In this document: in pieces, positions 1 through 12,211 of the stretch
Position numbering within the stretch: position 1 is the first letter of the stretch
Layout of the letters: each line of letters opens with the position of its first letter
Assembly: GCA_028554755.1 (NCBI GenBank)
Contig: JAPTOF010000001.1
Location: forward strand, 31,216,501 to 31,280,500
DNA length: 64,000 nucleotides
DNA from: Cordia subcordata
Lineage: Eukaryota; Streptophyta; Magnoliopsida; Boraginales; Cordiaceae
Reading direction: 5' to 3'
Made by a program: the position numbers and the translations under genes
The notes under the pieces: generated by a model
Told to the model about the DNA's origin: nothing
The model's input: the letters and a program-made list of their open reading frames with translations, nothing else
Databases searched by the model: none

Positions 1-372
1 GCATATTGACTAGCATAAAAGAAACTTTAAAGTAACTCACAAGTTGCTATGGCAGTCTGAGGTCAGAAGAACTATAACGTCAAAGTACACCATGAGCAAA
101 TTCATAGTAGCATACATACTGTAGGACACTTACAAATGAACCCTGTTCAGCAAGCATGGTTCTACACCCCACTTGTGTGCCATGTCGGTGTCCAAACACA
201 CATTGCTAATAAGAATGTCCAATTCATGTGATAGACAATTACTTAACTCAAGAACATTGACATCCTAGTACCAATTGCATCATTCAATTTGTAAATAGAT
301 TTAAGAACAACTAAAATCAATGCTCGTTCACTTAGTCTCATTTAGCTATTTCAAGTAACTGTATCATAATCA
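1..372. other. Intergenic DNA, no gene seen
   Basis: AT-rich sequence with no credible reading frame. It ends exactly at the 5' LTR of the first copia element; bases 368-372 (AATCA) are the left target duplication of that element. Confidence 0.7.
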
Positions 373-1336
373 TGTTTGAATAATGAATTTTTGACATGTG
401 GTCGAAGCTTGTTTGACCTAGAATTTTGAGTGGGTCCTGTTTGTCAAATTGACAAAATGAGTATGGTATATTCCTTCTTTGAATAAATGAGTGTGGTATA
501 TTTACATGCCAAAAAAATAGTTGATGAATGAGAAATTAGAGACCAAAATTAGTTTTATGTGATGTATTTTTTATAGAATTGGATAGAATACTAAATGCAA
601 ATCGCCCATATAGATAGGCCATAAAGTTTTTCTCTATATATAGTTGTTTTCAAGTGGATAGAAGTATGCGGCAAAGAGGAAAAGACTCGTACTATTGGCG
701 TAGCCTAAAGACAAACCATATGTACGTGCACTTACCCTACCTAGTCTGACTATGGCTGAGGCTGCATGCAAGACAATTGAGCGGGTGTGATTGTTGCCTA
801 GTTTTTCACCAGCTTTCAACTTTTTGGTCTGATTTAGTATCACTAGAAGCCAAAAGACTAAGAGTCTTTCTGTTTTTGTATTCAAGACCAAGTGTAATGG
901 GCTAATCACATTCTAGCTATTGTTATTTTCTCACTAAATGTTGTAATTATGCTAATTACTCCTCTAGTTAAGTAGTAACTTCGACCATGTGATCTGATAT
1001 AACTTACCGAAACAACTTTTCCAAAATCCTCTCAACTCTTTTAGCTTAAAAGCATATAGTTTCCTTAAGTTATGTTTAAAGAGAATTCAACACCTTCAGT
1101 TTGTAAGCTTTTACTACTAGAGTGCTACTAAAATGAAGGATAAATTGTTAAGGCTGAAAATCCATTATAAGGCTGAAAATCATCAAGGAAATCAAGATTC
1201 TCGAGCCTCAATTTAGTCTATTTTGCACCTGTATTATTCAGTTGTAATTTTTTCTCTAGTTTAAGAATATTTTCTTTTTCTTCTGCTAATTCTACCAATG
1301 TCTAGATTCTATTACAAATCTATTTTCCTTCTAACA
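373..1336 (+). repeat. 5' LTR of copia A
   Basis: Starts TGTTTGAATAATGA and ends TTCTAACA, the usual TG...CA limits. It aligns with 7867-8896 over most of its length. About 230 bp near 680-940 is present here but absent from the 3' LTR, so the 3' copy has lost that part or this copy gained it. Confidence 0.88.
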
Positions 1337-1603
1337 GTCTTAAGGATTTTAACACTTACCTAACTAATTCTCGAAATTAATAGATTTTTGTTAATTGAGT
1401 GAGCTTTTAGTTTTCCTAATCTGGTTTCCATATGAGTGCAGGAACAGAGTTTATTTTGTTCGGACTTAATTGACTGGAATCATGAATATTGATACTAGAA
1501 GCACTAAAAACACAAATGACAGTGCTACTCATTTAACTATGCAGGATCCCATAATTGGAACTAAATCTTTGCCTCTACTAAAATAGCTTGTACTAGATCA
1601 AAT

Positions 1604-2600
1604 GTGCCAATTGGGTTGAACTCTAGTAGTGGCCTCAACCAAATTAGGCCCGATAAATGGTCTAGCCAAGTTCATGGAAATGTGTTTAGGAGTAGGGCAG
1701 TGATTGCATCATTAGGCTATGCTCATCTATCTCATGTAGGAAAGATTGAACAATTCATTGGAAAAGATTCTGAAAAGTGGCAGCACTAGATGCTATTCTA
1801 CTTAACCACCTTGGCCTAGCATGTTATCTAGAAAAGAATGCCCTAGATTTAGCCAAAAATCCTGATATACAAGTTATGGCTGCTTTATATACGTGGAAGC
1901 ATTATGACTTCCTTTGGAAAAACTATATCTTGAACTGTTTTGATAATATTTTATGCAATGTCCATAATACAGGTAACTGTGCAGGGAAAATATGATAGTC
2001 ATTGGAAAAGAAATAGTAAAATAGAGGATGCTGGTACAAAGAAATTGTTGTTGGCCAGTTTCTTGAATTTTTAATGAAAATTTTTGAGACAATGATGGCC
2101 TAAGTACAAGACTATCATTTAATAGTTAATTACTTATTGACCAAAGGAATGGTCTCGAATGAGTGTTCCTAAGTGGTGGCCTTAATAGAAAAACTACCAC
2201 TAGGATGGAAATATTTGAAGAATTACTATAAGCACAAACAAAAGACAATGACTATGATCTTATCTTGATTTTGAGAATAAGAAAAGACATATGCTTTTCT
2301 GATAAACAAGTTTGGTCCAATTATAGGATCTAAGGTCAATATAAGTAAGCATGGAAAATCAAGCAATTTCAACAAGAAGACGAAAGCTTCAAGCAAAGCC
2401 AGAAATGGTAGAATTGTGGTTTAGAAAAGAAAAAGTTTCCAAGGAATTGTTTTAGCTATGACAAGCCTAGACATAAAGCCAAGGACTACAGGTTTAGGAA
2501 GAACCAAGGCAACAACAAGAAGAAAGTTCAACCAAATATTATAGATGATCTTGAGGAAGACATGTCAAAGATGAAACTATCTACTATTGTCAAATATTAG
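1604..2600 (+). pseudogene. gag remnant of copia A with decayed zinc knuckle
   Basis: Short frames at 1604-1995 carry Gag-like text such as KHYDFLWKNY. At about 2440-2500 the translation reads NCFSYDKPRHKAKDY. This matches the C-x2-C-x4-H-x4-C zinc knuckle of copia Gag, with the second and last cysteines changed to tyrosine, so it could not bind zinc normally. Several stops break the frame. The assignment rests on its position after the 5' LTR and on the knuckle remnant. Confidence 0.7.
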
Positions 2601-2689
2601 AGCCCTTGTCCCAAATGAATATATATCTGATGGTCCTTCAAGCCAAAAGAATGTTAATGCTAATGTTTCTTCTACTTACTTAGTCTTCT

Positions 2690-3790
2690 AATTTATGGCG
2701 TTATAGATTAGGTTATGTTAATTTTAATTCTTTAGATAGGCTTGTGAGAATGGACTTAATTCAAAATGTGAATTTTGATACCCACAAAAAATTGTAAAAT
2801 ATATGTAGAATCAAAATTAATGAGAACATCCTTTAAATCTATGAAAAGGACTTTAGAACCTCTTGAATTAACCTATTAAGACATTTTGGTTTAGATCTGT
2901 AAAAATTAGAGGTGGGAAAAAGTATTTCATTACTTTTATCAATGATTGCACAAGATATTGCTATGTTTATTTACTTAGATATGAAGCTTTGGAAGTACGT
3001 AAATATTATAAAGTTGAGATTGAAAATCAATTTGACAAAAAGATAAATACTTAAAAGTGATCGAGAAGGAGAATATGTGTACCCTTTTTAAGCATTTTAC
3101 GCTTAACAAGGGATAATTCATCAAACAGCAGCTCCATATTTTCCTCAATAGAACGGTAATGCTAAGTGCAAAAACTGAACTTTAAGGAAATAATGAATGC
3201 CATGTAGAATAACTCAGGGTTACCTCAGAACTTGTGGAGAGAGATAATGTTAACTATGAAACATATTTTGAATAAGGTACCTCACAAGAGACTTAGCAAG
3301 ACCCCGTATAAGTAGTAGAAAAGGTCAACCACCTTCCTTTAGAGATGTAAAATTTTGTGGTTGTTTAATTGAGGTTAGATTTCTAACTCTTAAGATGGTC
3401 AAAATCGGTCCAGACCATAGACTTCATCTTTATTAAATATGAGCATAATAGTGTTACACACATATTTCTTACGCATAAATCAGATATAATTGATATTCAT
3501 GTGATATTGTTACTAGATCTTGGAATGCAATATTTTTCTAGACAATTTTCCCATATAAGGATGCAAAAGAACCAAGTTCTTCTAATAAGACTCATGAGCA
3601 AACAAGTCTAGATAAGAAGGCTTCAACAGAGAAAGAGTGTAAACCCAAATGTAGGAAAAGTGCTAGAACATCTACGTCCTTTGGGCTAGATTTCATAACG
3701 TTTTTGTTAAAAAGTGAGCCCAAAACCTTTAAAGAAGCTATGTCTACTCATAAAGCACCTCTATGGAGAAAGGCTTGAATAGTGAGATTG
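2690..3790 (+). pseudogene. GAG-pre-integrase and integrase remnant of copia A
   Basis: Around 2693 the reading WRYRLGYVNFNSLDRL matches the GAG-pre-integrase segment of copia Pol. Around 2920-3080 pieces such as KYFITFINDCTRYCYVYLLR and SDREGEY match the integrase core, followed near 3120 by HQTAAPYFPQ and a remnant of the NG motif. From about 3690 the reading turns into the linker before reverse transcriptase (FKEAMSTH). Many stops and at least one frameshift are present. The protease DSG motif was not found. This is a dead remnant. Confidence 0.78.
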
Positions 3791-3859
3791 ATCCTATGAT
3801 GCATAATCATACATGGGTACTCGTGGATCTTGCTCCTTGAAATAAACCTTTACATGATG

Positions 3860-4343
3860 TTTGGATTTAGGGCCGAGAGTTTAGTAAAGGAAAGGAAAAG
3901 AGAGTATCATAAAGGAAAAGGAAAAAAGCATTAATTCTTGTTTGGATTGAAAAATTTTTATAAAGGAAGGACTATAAAGGATTGTAAATTTATCTTGTTT
4001 GGACTGAGAAAAAAAAAAGAAGAAAGGGATAAATTTTACATTGAAATAGACTTTTATATCCTTTTCTAATTCTATGTCTAAACATAAAAAAGAGGGAAAA
4101 AAAGGTATTTACAAAAGGAATCATTTCCTTCCTCTCCATTTCCCCTCCCTTCCCTTCTTTCTCCCCCCTTCCCCTTCTACTCTAAATTAGAGGGAGCCAT
4201 TTTAAAGGATTTGAAGGGATAAATGAAATTCCTCCTTAAACTTATTCCTTCATATCCCTTCAACCCAAACAAAGGAAAGAATTTAAGAATCCCTCCAAAA
4301 CCATTCCCTTCCTCTCATTTCCCTCAATCCAAATTGGGGGTTT
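3860..4343. mobile_element. MITE-like insertion in copia A pol
   Basis: A 484-bp non-coding insertion cuts the pol reading between the linker and RT. The six bases ATGATG occur on both sides (3854-3859 and 4344-4349). The ends form imperfect inverted repeats: TTTGGATTTAGGGCCGAGAG at the left against TTTGGATTGAGGGAAATGAG read inward from the right. The interior is rich in AAAGGA and CCTTT runs. Comparison with copia B, which reads straight through the same point (35819-35835), confirms that this is an insertion. The superfamily is uncertain. Confidence 0.75.
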
Positions 4344-4349
4344 ATGATG

Positions 4350-7262
4350 CAAATGAATTTTTATAAAAAAGATGAAAGTTGATGGACTAATAGGCAAATA
4401 CAAAGTCTATCTTTTTATTAAAGATTATAAACAAAAAGAAGGTCTACACTATTTTGGTATTTACTCACTAGTTACTAGGATCACATCTATCATGGATATT
4501 AATAGCCATAGTAGATATACATAACTTAAAGATCGATCAAATGAATGTAAAGATAGCTTTTTTAAATGGTGATTGAAGAGAAGAAATCTAGATGGAACAA
4601 ACTGAGGGGTTCATTGTTCCTAGTGAAGAGAAAAAGATTTGTTGGTTTGTGAGATCTCTTTGTGCATTGAAGCATACACTAAAACAATGAGATGAAAATT
4701 AAAATGAAGTCATGTTATCAAATGGTTTTAAAATTAATGAGTGTGACAAGTGTATCTTTTGAAAAGGCTCGAATCAAGAGTTTATCATTGTTTGCCTTTA
4801 TGTGGATAATATATTTATTATTGCAAGTGATAATAATGCTATTATGTCTATTAAGAAAATGCTATCTCAAAATTTCAAAACAAAAGACATGGGTGTTGCA
4901 AATGTGATTTTAAGTGTCAAGATTACAAGAACATTCTATTATCTAATTTTATCCAAATCCCATTATACTGAAAAAATATTGGACAAATTCAACAAGAATG
5001 ATGTCGGGATAGCTAAGGCACGCTTAGATATACATCTAAGTAGAAACAAAGAAAAACTATATCTCAGTTGGAATACTCAAGCATTATTGGGAGTTTAATG
5101 TGTATTATGAACTGTGCAAGGCCCGATATTGCATATAACATAAGCAGATTGAGTAGGTGCACAACTAATCGCAGGCAATCCTATCGGTTAGCTGTTGTGT
5201 GTGTCCTACGGGTATCTGAGATATAGTTTATACTATGGCAATATTACACTAGATATCTAACTATTCTAGAGGGATATAATGATGCTAATTGAATGTCAGA
5301 TACCAAAGACTCAAAATCCACAAGTTGGATATGACTTTGTCTTAACAGGTAAAACTATGTCATAGAAGATCGTGTTTTCGGTGGTATGTGAAAATGAAGG
5401 ACAAATACATCCACGTTTTACACCCACAAGCGTACGAATCGTGTCTAGTATAGTGCGTGCGTACAGGTATCATCTCCATAAGGAGACTTCCTTAGTCCAG
5501 TCTCTATATACTCGGGTGCCTAAAACTAGCTACATGCATGTGTGTACTCTCTTTAAGATGGAAAGAAGCTCAAAAAGAAAGAAAACCTAAAGTATGGAGG
5601 AACTAAAGGGTGCCAAGCTAAGGAAGGAAAACCTAACAAAGAAGAAGGAGACCTAGGGCGATTGTGTTGCAACTAGACTTGGGCTAGATTAATGAATTAG
5701 GTCTATCTAAACCTTGGGACTTCTATTACCGTTGTGTTGATTAGGGGGTCTCTTAACCAATACTAGTGGTTCAACCCGTTTAGCTGGGTTTAAAGCTAAG
5801 GGTCGATCCCTCCTAGCCTACGTAATCCGTGCTTATAACTTATCTTCTTAGCTGGGTTTAAAGCCAAGGACTAGCACCTAAATACTATGTGACATTAAGG
5901 CTCGATTCATAAACACTAACGTGGGTGAGGGATGCTCCAGTCTAGGTCAACTTGTTCACTTGGTTGGGTTTAAAGCTAAGGACTAGCACCTAAACTCGAC
6001 TAAGCAAAACATGTAACCTATTGGCTAGGTTTAAAGCCAAAGCCTACTCTACTAAGCAAAGCCATGAAATTAAGAACAATCATATCACCTATATAAGTAG
6101 ATAAGAGCATTTGAAGCACAAATAACACATGCACATTCACATAGGCATTTTAACAAACACATAGACATGTTTGATTTCCAATACATAGACATATTGAATC
6201 ATGCCATATATTTATGTAAACAAGCATGTATTAAGAGACAAAAATACACAAAAATCCATTATTTAAAGCTCTAATCTAATATAGAATATCAATCAACCCT
6301 AAATCTAGCCTAATCTAGCAACATATTTACAAGAAATAGAGAAAGAACAAGAAGAACTCTTCTAAATTATTGCTTTCAAATCTGTACAAGTCTTTCAAAT
6401 CTTTGTTTAATGCTTCACTCCAAGCTTGGTATGGGGTTTAGATGGAGGTTTTGGGTGTTTTGTGAATTGGATAGAGGGTTAGGGTTTATTAGGATTTTAA
6501 AAAAAAAAAAAAAGTTCCTCCCCTAAAATGAGCTTAAACGAGTAGTTTAAAAACAGCTTCAGCGCACAGCCAATCGACCCGCTGGGTTAACTGGTTCCTT
6601 GATGAAGTCGACCAACTTAAAAATGGGGGCTTCTGACTTGGCCGATCAACCAGCTCTTCTTCAGGGCATCCAGCTGAGTCAGAATGCTCCCTTCTTCATT
6701 CTTTTTCTTCCGGTCTTCATCCGTTAGCTCATTTCTTCCTCGTGTAAGCTTGAACCCTTCCAAAACACTTCTAAAATATGAAATATAACACTTGGTGTAG
6801 AATTTATACATCCAAATAAATTGTGTACAAATATTAACAGTTATGCATAAACTCTATACTAAACACACTCAATTATGCTCTAAACACCTCTAAATGTGCA
6901 TGCAAAAACTAGATGCAAACACGTACAAATGACACACATCAACAGAGATCCACTAAGACATGTAAAACCAATTCCATTATAAAGTCTGAATTCATAGCTT
7001 TGGATAAAACTACAAAGAAGGCAGAATGACTTTGTTAGTTGTTAGAGGATGTTTCATGTTGGCCAAAACTTATGTTAACTGTTAGGATCTATTATGACAA
7101 TCAGTCAACTATAAGCAAGGCATATAATAGCATATGATAAGTCTAGACATATCTGTCATAGATGTAACACTGTTAAGAAGTTGCTCCCTAATAAGGTTAT
7201 CTTTCTTGACTATGTGATGTCAAAGAATAACAGTTCAATTAGATTACGAAAGGTGTAAATAA
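4350..7262 (+). pseudogene. Reverse transcriptase and RNase H remnant of copia A, split by a repeat
   Basis: RT pieces run from 4376: GLHYFGIYSLVTRITSIMDI near 4440, then LYVDNIFII near 4800. The catalytic YVDD box of copia RT has become YVDN, so a metal-binding aspartate is lost. The motif KDMGVANVILSVKI follows near 4890. RNase H text begins near 5280 and stops at 5371, where a 1.57-kb repeat is inserted. It resumes at 6951 with a segment matching copia B 36878 onward and fades out near 7262. Stops are frequent throughout. Confidence 0.82.
5372..6945 (+). mobile_element. Unclassified 1.57-kb dispersed repeat, copy 1
   Basis: The same sequence occurs at 62289-63877 in the same direction and, more diverged, at 53336-54909 reversed. 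Here it interrupts the RNase H region of copia A. AGATC flanks both ends (5367-5371 and 6946-6950), and the true duplication may be 5 to 9 bp. The interior contains four spaced copies of a motif around TTTAAAGCCAAGG (5790-6040) and ends GACACACATCAAC. No terminal inverted repeat and no transposase-like frame was seen. A small frame on the minus strand (6617-6811) has a counterpart in copy 2, but this may only reflect shared DNA. It may be a non-autonomous LTR-like or Mutator-like element; I cannot classify it. Confidence 0.8.
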
Positions 7263-7866
7263 CGAGCAAGTCTCTAATCCGTCGAGTGGAATGGGTCTCA
7301 AGCCTATTACTAAACGATCATTATAATTGACAACCCTACCTTGTTGACAAGAGATCCTTGAATCTTTGCTCAAAGGGAGAACTGGATTATATTTGACTTT
7401 ACTGAAGCATTATAGAGGGTTGGTATTTCGACCTATTCTTATGGCAAGCAGATAGTGATGTATGTAGGATCTAGGTTAAAAATTACTTTTAATGATCCAT
7501 GTAACTTGTAATGACTAAGTGGGTATAGCAAGAAACTTTTCACAATGAACCATCAATGTGAATAAGGAGCTAGTCAGCTCCTAAAAGAATCATAGACTAG
7601 ATTTTCTTAAAGTACTTATGAAACAGGAAGTTGTTCACAGCCAAAACAAATACAACCGTGAGAACTGAATGAGGTCAGAGATGTGTTGTTTGTGTATTAT
7701 TGTCCAATTCAAGACATCACAGTCACTCATTGCAAGTAAACTCAATAGTACTTACTAAGGGACTTTCAAAGTCAAAAGCCACCTATCTTGATGCAGTATC
7801 TTTCTAGGAATTCTCTCTAGTATATGCATGCATTTTGATTAGCTAATTTCCATTTATGTGAGGGAA

Positions 7867-8896
7867 TATTGGAATAATGACTTTTTGACATCTGGTCAAA
7901 GCCTGTTTGACTTAAAATTTTGAGTAGGTCATGTTTGCCAAATTAACTGGTTCTTAGTTCGAACACATTTGAGTAGATGAGTGTGGTACGTTTATATGTC
8001 AAAATCTAATACGTGATGAATGAGAAATTAGAGACCAAAATGAGTTTTCTGCAATGTGCAATAGGTGCGATAGTTTTGAATGCTAAATGCCAATCCCCCA
8101 CATACGTAGGCGGTGAAGTTTTTTCTCTACTTTATATATATTTGGCTTTAAGTTGATGGCAATATGCTGCCAAGAATGAAAGACTCCATACTTGTGGTAA
8201 TTACTCATCTAGTTTTTTAAGTAGCATCTTTAGCCATGTGGTATGATATGGATAGGATCCTTTTAATCCTGGACAAGGGTTCTCTTATATCAACAATTCT
8301 CTCATATTAATATGAGAGGATCATCTCTGCCATTAAGTTTTGAATGATATGATCCAGATCATTGATAGCTAAAAAAATGGGAAGTGGGAGAGAGAATTTT
8401 TAAAAGAAAAAAAAATTAAAATGAATGGTTGATATGTTTTTATCCACCTATGGATGGTCAAGATTCTTCTCATATCAATATAAGAAAGTTGCTGATATAA
8501 GAGAATCTTAATCCAGTTTGATATAGCTTACCAAAACAACATTTCCAAAATCCTCTCAAATCTCCTAGCTAAAGAGCTTATGGTTTCATTAGATTCTGTT
8601 CAAAGAGAATTTAACACCTTCAATTCATAGTATTTTGCTATTAGAGTGTTAATGAACCAAAAAGAAAATCGTTGTATGTTGAGAGGATTACACCAGCAGT
8701 TATGGCACCATTTTAGGGGCATAAAATCCTTGAGCAAAATCAAGATTCTCAAGCCTCGATTTAGTGTGTTTCTATTTTATGTTGCACCTGTCTTGTTCCA
8801 TTATAATTTATTTCCTAGTTTACTAATATTTTTATTTTTCTGTTTTTAATTCTATCAATTTTCAAATTCTGTTACAAATTTATATTTCAGACAACA
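7867..8896 (+). repeat. 3' LTR of copia A
   Basis: Starts TATTGGAATAATGA (the TG end has mutated to TA) and ends GACAACA. It follows the purine-rich stretch tgtgagggaa and is followed by the right target duplication AATCA. It carries a 270-bp MITE at 8250-8519 that the 5' LTR lacks. Confidence 0.88.
8250..8519. mobile_element. 270-bp MITE in the 3' LTR of copia A
   Basis: The insertion is flanked by TGATAT on both sides (8244-8249 and 8520-8525). The 5' LTR has a single TGATAT at the matching place. Subterminal inverted repeats are visible: GGTTCTCTTATATCAACAAT near the left end against the complement of TTGCTGATATAAGAGAATCT near the right end. It is non-coding and AT-rich. The superfamily is not assigned. 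Confidence 0.8.
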
Positions 8897-11800
8897 AATC
8901 AAGATGCAAAAATGGAATAATATGATGTAATGACAAATAATATTAATAAATCACAAACAAAAGAGTTCCAGATTTACAATAAATGACTAACTTTGAAACA
9001 CTATTACCAATCGTGTTTGCATTTAATTTCAAGATTTTAGCCCAAATATGTACCTAGCGTAACATAGGCAATCCTTTATAAGCGACATTTAGTAATCAAC
9101 TTAAATGAAACTTAAATATCCAAAGATATACAAAGGCACACTTTAAACTAGCCATTCGCATTTATTAATCATATTTTGGTTCCTTTTCTTGGCTTGTTCT
9201 GGTAACACAATGTCTCTGTTTCTTTACTCGAAAATATTCTATGAAAAAATGTTTTCCCAACTTTTGAATGTTTGGCACGTATAAGGAAGAAAATGGTCAA
9301 TTGGAAAAAAATTTCCCAATCAACAAAAGTGGCTAGACCCATTTTGAGAAATATTTTCCACAGCAAAGGCACCGGAAAACATTTTCCATGAACAGCAGAC
9401 TCTTTATTGTCGTTTCACCAATTTTTCTTCTCTTTAAAATTTTATTTATAATTATTTTATTTAAATAATTTATTTTGATATAACAAAATAATAAAAAGAA
9501 TAATCTTATAGTATGTTATATTTAAAAGGACACATGTTTTCTGAAAAAAATTCTTTTACCAAATTGATAGACTTGAATTTCTTGAACAGTGATGTTGGAT
9601 CAAGTTTAAGAAAAGGTAAAACTTGAAAAGTGCTTTCAATCCTAAATAGTTACAAATTTAGGATTTTCAATTTTTTGGAAAGTGCTTTCAGTCCTAAATA
9701 GTTAGATTTACAAACGGATTACGTGAAGTTTTTGTAGAATTTAGAATAATTTGTAAGACTTGAAATTCATTGACGATCTATTAAAATATCGTAAATTTAA
9801 AAAAATAAAATATGAATTTTGGGGCGCAATTTATATCATACTCTTTTACCATCATACTCTCCCGTGTTCCCTCACATTTGTTCACAATAATAATACTGTT
9901 TGTCCAGAGAATTAATATTATTCATTCACAATATTAATATTATATGAAGTTGTGAATAATTTAATTGACGTATTTATTCATATTTTTTTATACTATTTGT
10001 TTATAAATTTTGTAATTTTTTTTCATTGAAGACGTTTAATAAAATATAAGTATATAATTATTAAAATGTATGGTGTAACTTCTCATTTTGGAGCTTTGAT
10101 AACAATAAAATATAGGAGTGCGAGCAAACAATCGAATTTATAATATAGCCACTTAATGGGTCTTTCGTGAGCGCAAAAAAAAAGTTTTTCGAGGCACTGC
10201 ATTTCTTGAGCCACTTAATGTGTCTTTTCGTGAGATGTGCAACTTTGAATTGGCAAACAGTGAAATCCCCACATGCAAACAAGACGGGGAAGATTTCAAT
10301 GCGTCGCTTGACAAGTGACGCATATTTGACTTGCTACATTTCTAAGTGAACAAATTTATGCGCAAAAAAAACGGATTTACAAATAGATTACATCAAATTG
10401 GAAGTTCTCCTAAAAACAAGAATGGTCTGCACAAACGAATCCCACCAAGAGGTAGATAGAATGTCTTATTTGGCACTTGTTACCAATCAAGGTACGATCA
10501 TAGAACAATCGATTCAGTAGGCCTAATAAATGCTATCTACTGTTTTAAATAATGCGAAAGACTTTCTAAATTCAATCAAATCGATTGAGAGTTTTGGTTG
10601 TTTTAATATTTCGTTTCTGTTTTCTTTCAAAAACGTTAAACGTAGAAAAGTTACTAAAATTGACTAAAATGCAAAGGTCTATAGCTCTTTTATTAATCCC
10701 TACCCTATTTAATTCTACCCATCATAAATTCAAACAAAAATTTGTATTATTGAGAGAAGTAGTCCCACACTTGAGTTACAAATTCTAATCTCGATATTAA
10801 TGTTAGGTTGAATTGACTTGGATGTCAAATATTTCGGTAGTATACACATGGATTAAGGAGTATAAGGTTGTCTAGCAGGATTTGCATTTGATTATATAAT
10901 ATAATGTCGTATATAACAAATCAGAGGGAAATTTCGAGCTTGCTTAAGATGGTAAAGCAGCGGCTTCGAAGTTTCCGGAGTGCCCTGCTCAAAATGAAGG
11001 AAAACAAAAGGAGCAGTCGAGCCTAAAGTTATCTTCACGAGTATGGAGTCTGATCATTAAATTCACGGTATATGTTATGCAAAAATAAATTGTCCTCCTT
11101 ATGCTTAGAATTTTTGTCATTATCTTACAAACTTTTGGGTTAATTATCATGTGCGAGGCTTATACGCATAAATAGCTCATGAAGTACAGACTCGATTCGC
11201 AGACATGTGACACGATACAATGCGATATGTTGATATGTTTTTTTCCAAAAATTAGGATACGATACGTCGCGAATAAGTTAAATAAAATATATTTAAATTT
11301 GTAAATTTGTTATATATAAAGAGTAAGCACCATTTTATCATAATAAAAGAACAAACAAGACTAAATACATAATATTTAACATATAACTAGTCATAAAAAA
11401 TTACAAGTTACAAATTAACATGTTATTAGGTATCACTCACCTCACATATCGCATTCACACCAACATTTCACTTAATTTACACAACACAACACGTTTCATT
11501 CACCTCATTGGGAGCACCTGCCCAGCACACTCACACACAACATCTCACTAGTGTAGCACACATACCTTTTGTTTACGTATATGCATATGTATGTGTATGT
11601 ATGTGTGTTTGTGTGCAAATATGATCGGGTAGATATGCGTATGATTAGATATAACTTGCTTGATTCTCAACAAGAATCAAGGTGCACATATGTGTCCACG
11701 GTAAGAGTTAGCCTTTGATTGAGTGATTGTTCCATTTAACAGACACGTGTTAAGAGAATGTCAAAAGAGTATTCGGAAAGTGTCAGTTGAGTATCAGGAA

Positions 11801-12208
11801 AAAATAAATAAATAAAATTAAAATTATTAGACACGTGTCCAGAGAGTGTCGAGAGAGTATCGTGTCTAACACGTGTTGGAAAAGGACACGCGACCCTCTG
11901 GAGAATGTTAATACTTTATGGTAAATAGCCATTCAAAACGGTTATTGTTTTAATTTTCAAAGATTTGCCCCCAGTTATGTTATAAGACTGAAAAGACAAA
12001 CCAACATTTTCCTTCTTTCTGCTCATCTCGTTTCCTTTTTTTCCATCGCTGTAGAGTATTCAGCTTGCCGTAAGCCACCATCTAAAGAGAAATGGAAAGC
12101 ATCAAATGGGAAAAATGCTGATCGAAATGTTGGTAGCATTACCTCTTGACTTTTTTTGGCTTCATTTGTCTTTGTAGGGAACTTAATTTGGTTGAGAAAA
12201 TACGAGCC
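8897..12208. other. AT-rich intergenic DNA, no gene seen
   Basis: No reading frame with coding character was found. Visible structure is minor. Near 9230-9390 there is a loose inverted repeat around GGAAAACATTTTCC that could be an old MITE. A block CCACTTAATG-GTCTTTCGTGAG occurs twice near 10150 and 10211. AT-rich near-palindromes lie at 9880-9960. Repeated ACACGTGT and AGAGTGTC-type words occur at 11740-11890. Confidence 0.6.
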
Positions 12209-12211
12209 TAA

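Larger units (their letters stand above)
373..8896 (+). mobile_element. Copia A: degenerate Ty1/copia LTR retrotransposon
   Basis: Two related LTRs (373-1336 and 7867-8896) flank a 6.5-kb interior that holds, in copia order, gag, zinc knuckle, GAG-pre-integrase, integrase, reverse transcriptase and RNase H remnants. The target duplication AATCA is exact at 368-372 and 8897-8901, so the ends are well fixed. A purine-rich stretch (tgtgagggaa) lies just before the 3' LTR, as expected for a polypurine tract. All coding parts are broken by stops and frameshifts. Three younger insertions lie inside it: a MITE-like element at 3860-4343, an unclassified repeat at 5372-6945, and a MITE in the 3' LTR at 8250-8519. 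I do not see a canonical tRNA-Met primer site after the 5' LTR. The element is dead and cannot supply its own proteins. Confidence 0.9.

Noticed and set aside
5763..5800. tRNA-like GTGGTTCAACCC box
   Set aside because: No matching A box or cloverleaf could be drawn, and the phrase belongs to the unclassified repeat.
6617..6811. Small conserved protein on the minus strand of the repeat (also at 63391-63741)
   Set aside because: The two copies share DNA sequence as a whole. I see no sign that the protein reading is kept better than the DNA, and the frames differ in length.
9160..9400. Possible MITE around GGAAAACATTTTCC
   Set aside because: The inverted ends are loose, and no clear target duplication or second copy was found in the window.
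11690..11900. CRISPR-like short repeats (ACACGTGT, AGAGTGTC)
   Set aside because: Spacing is irregular, repeats are imperfect, and the context is a plant genome.
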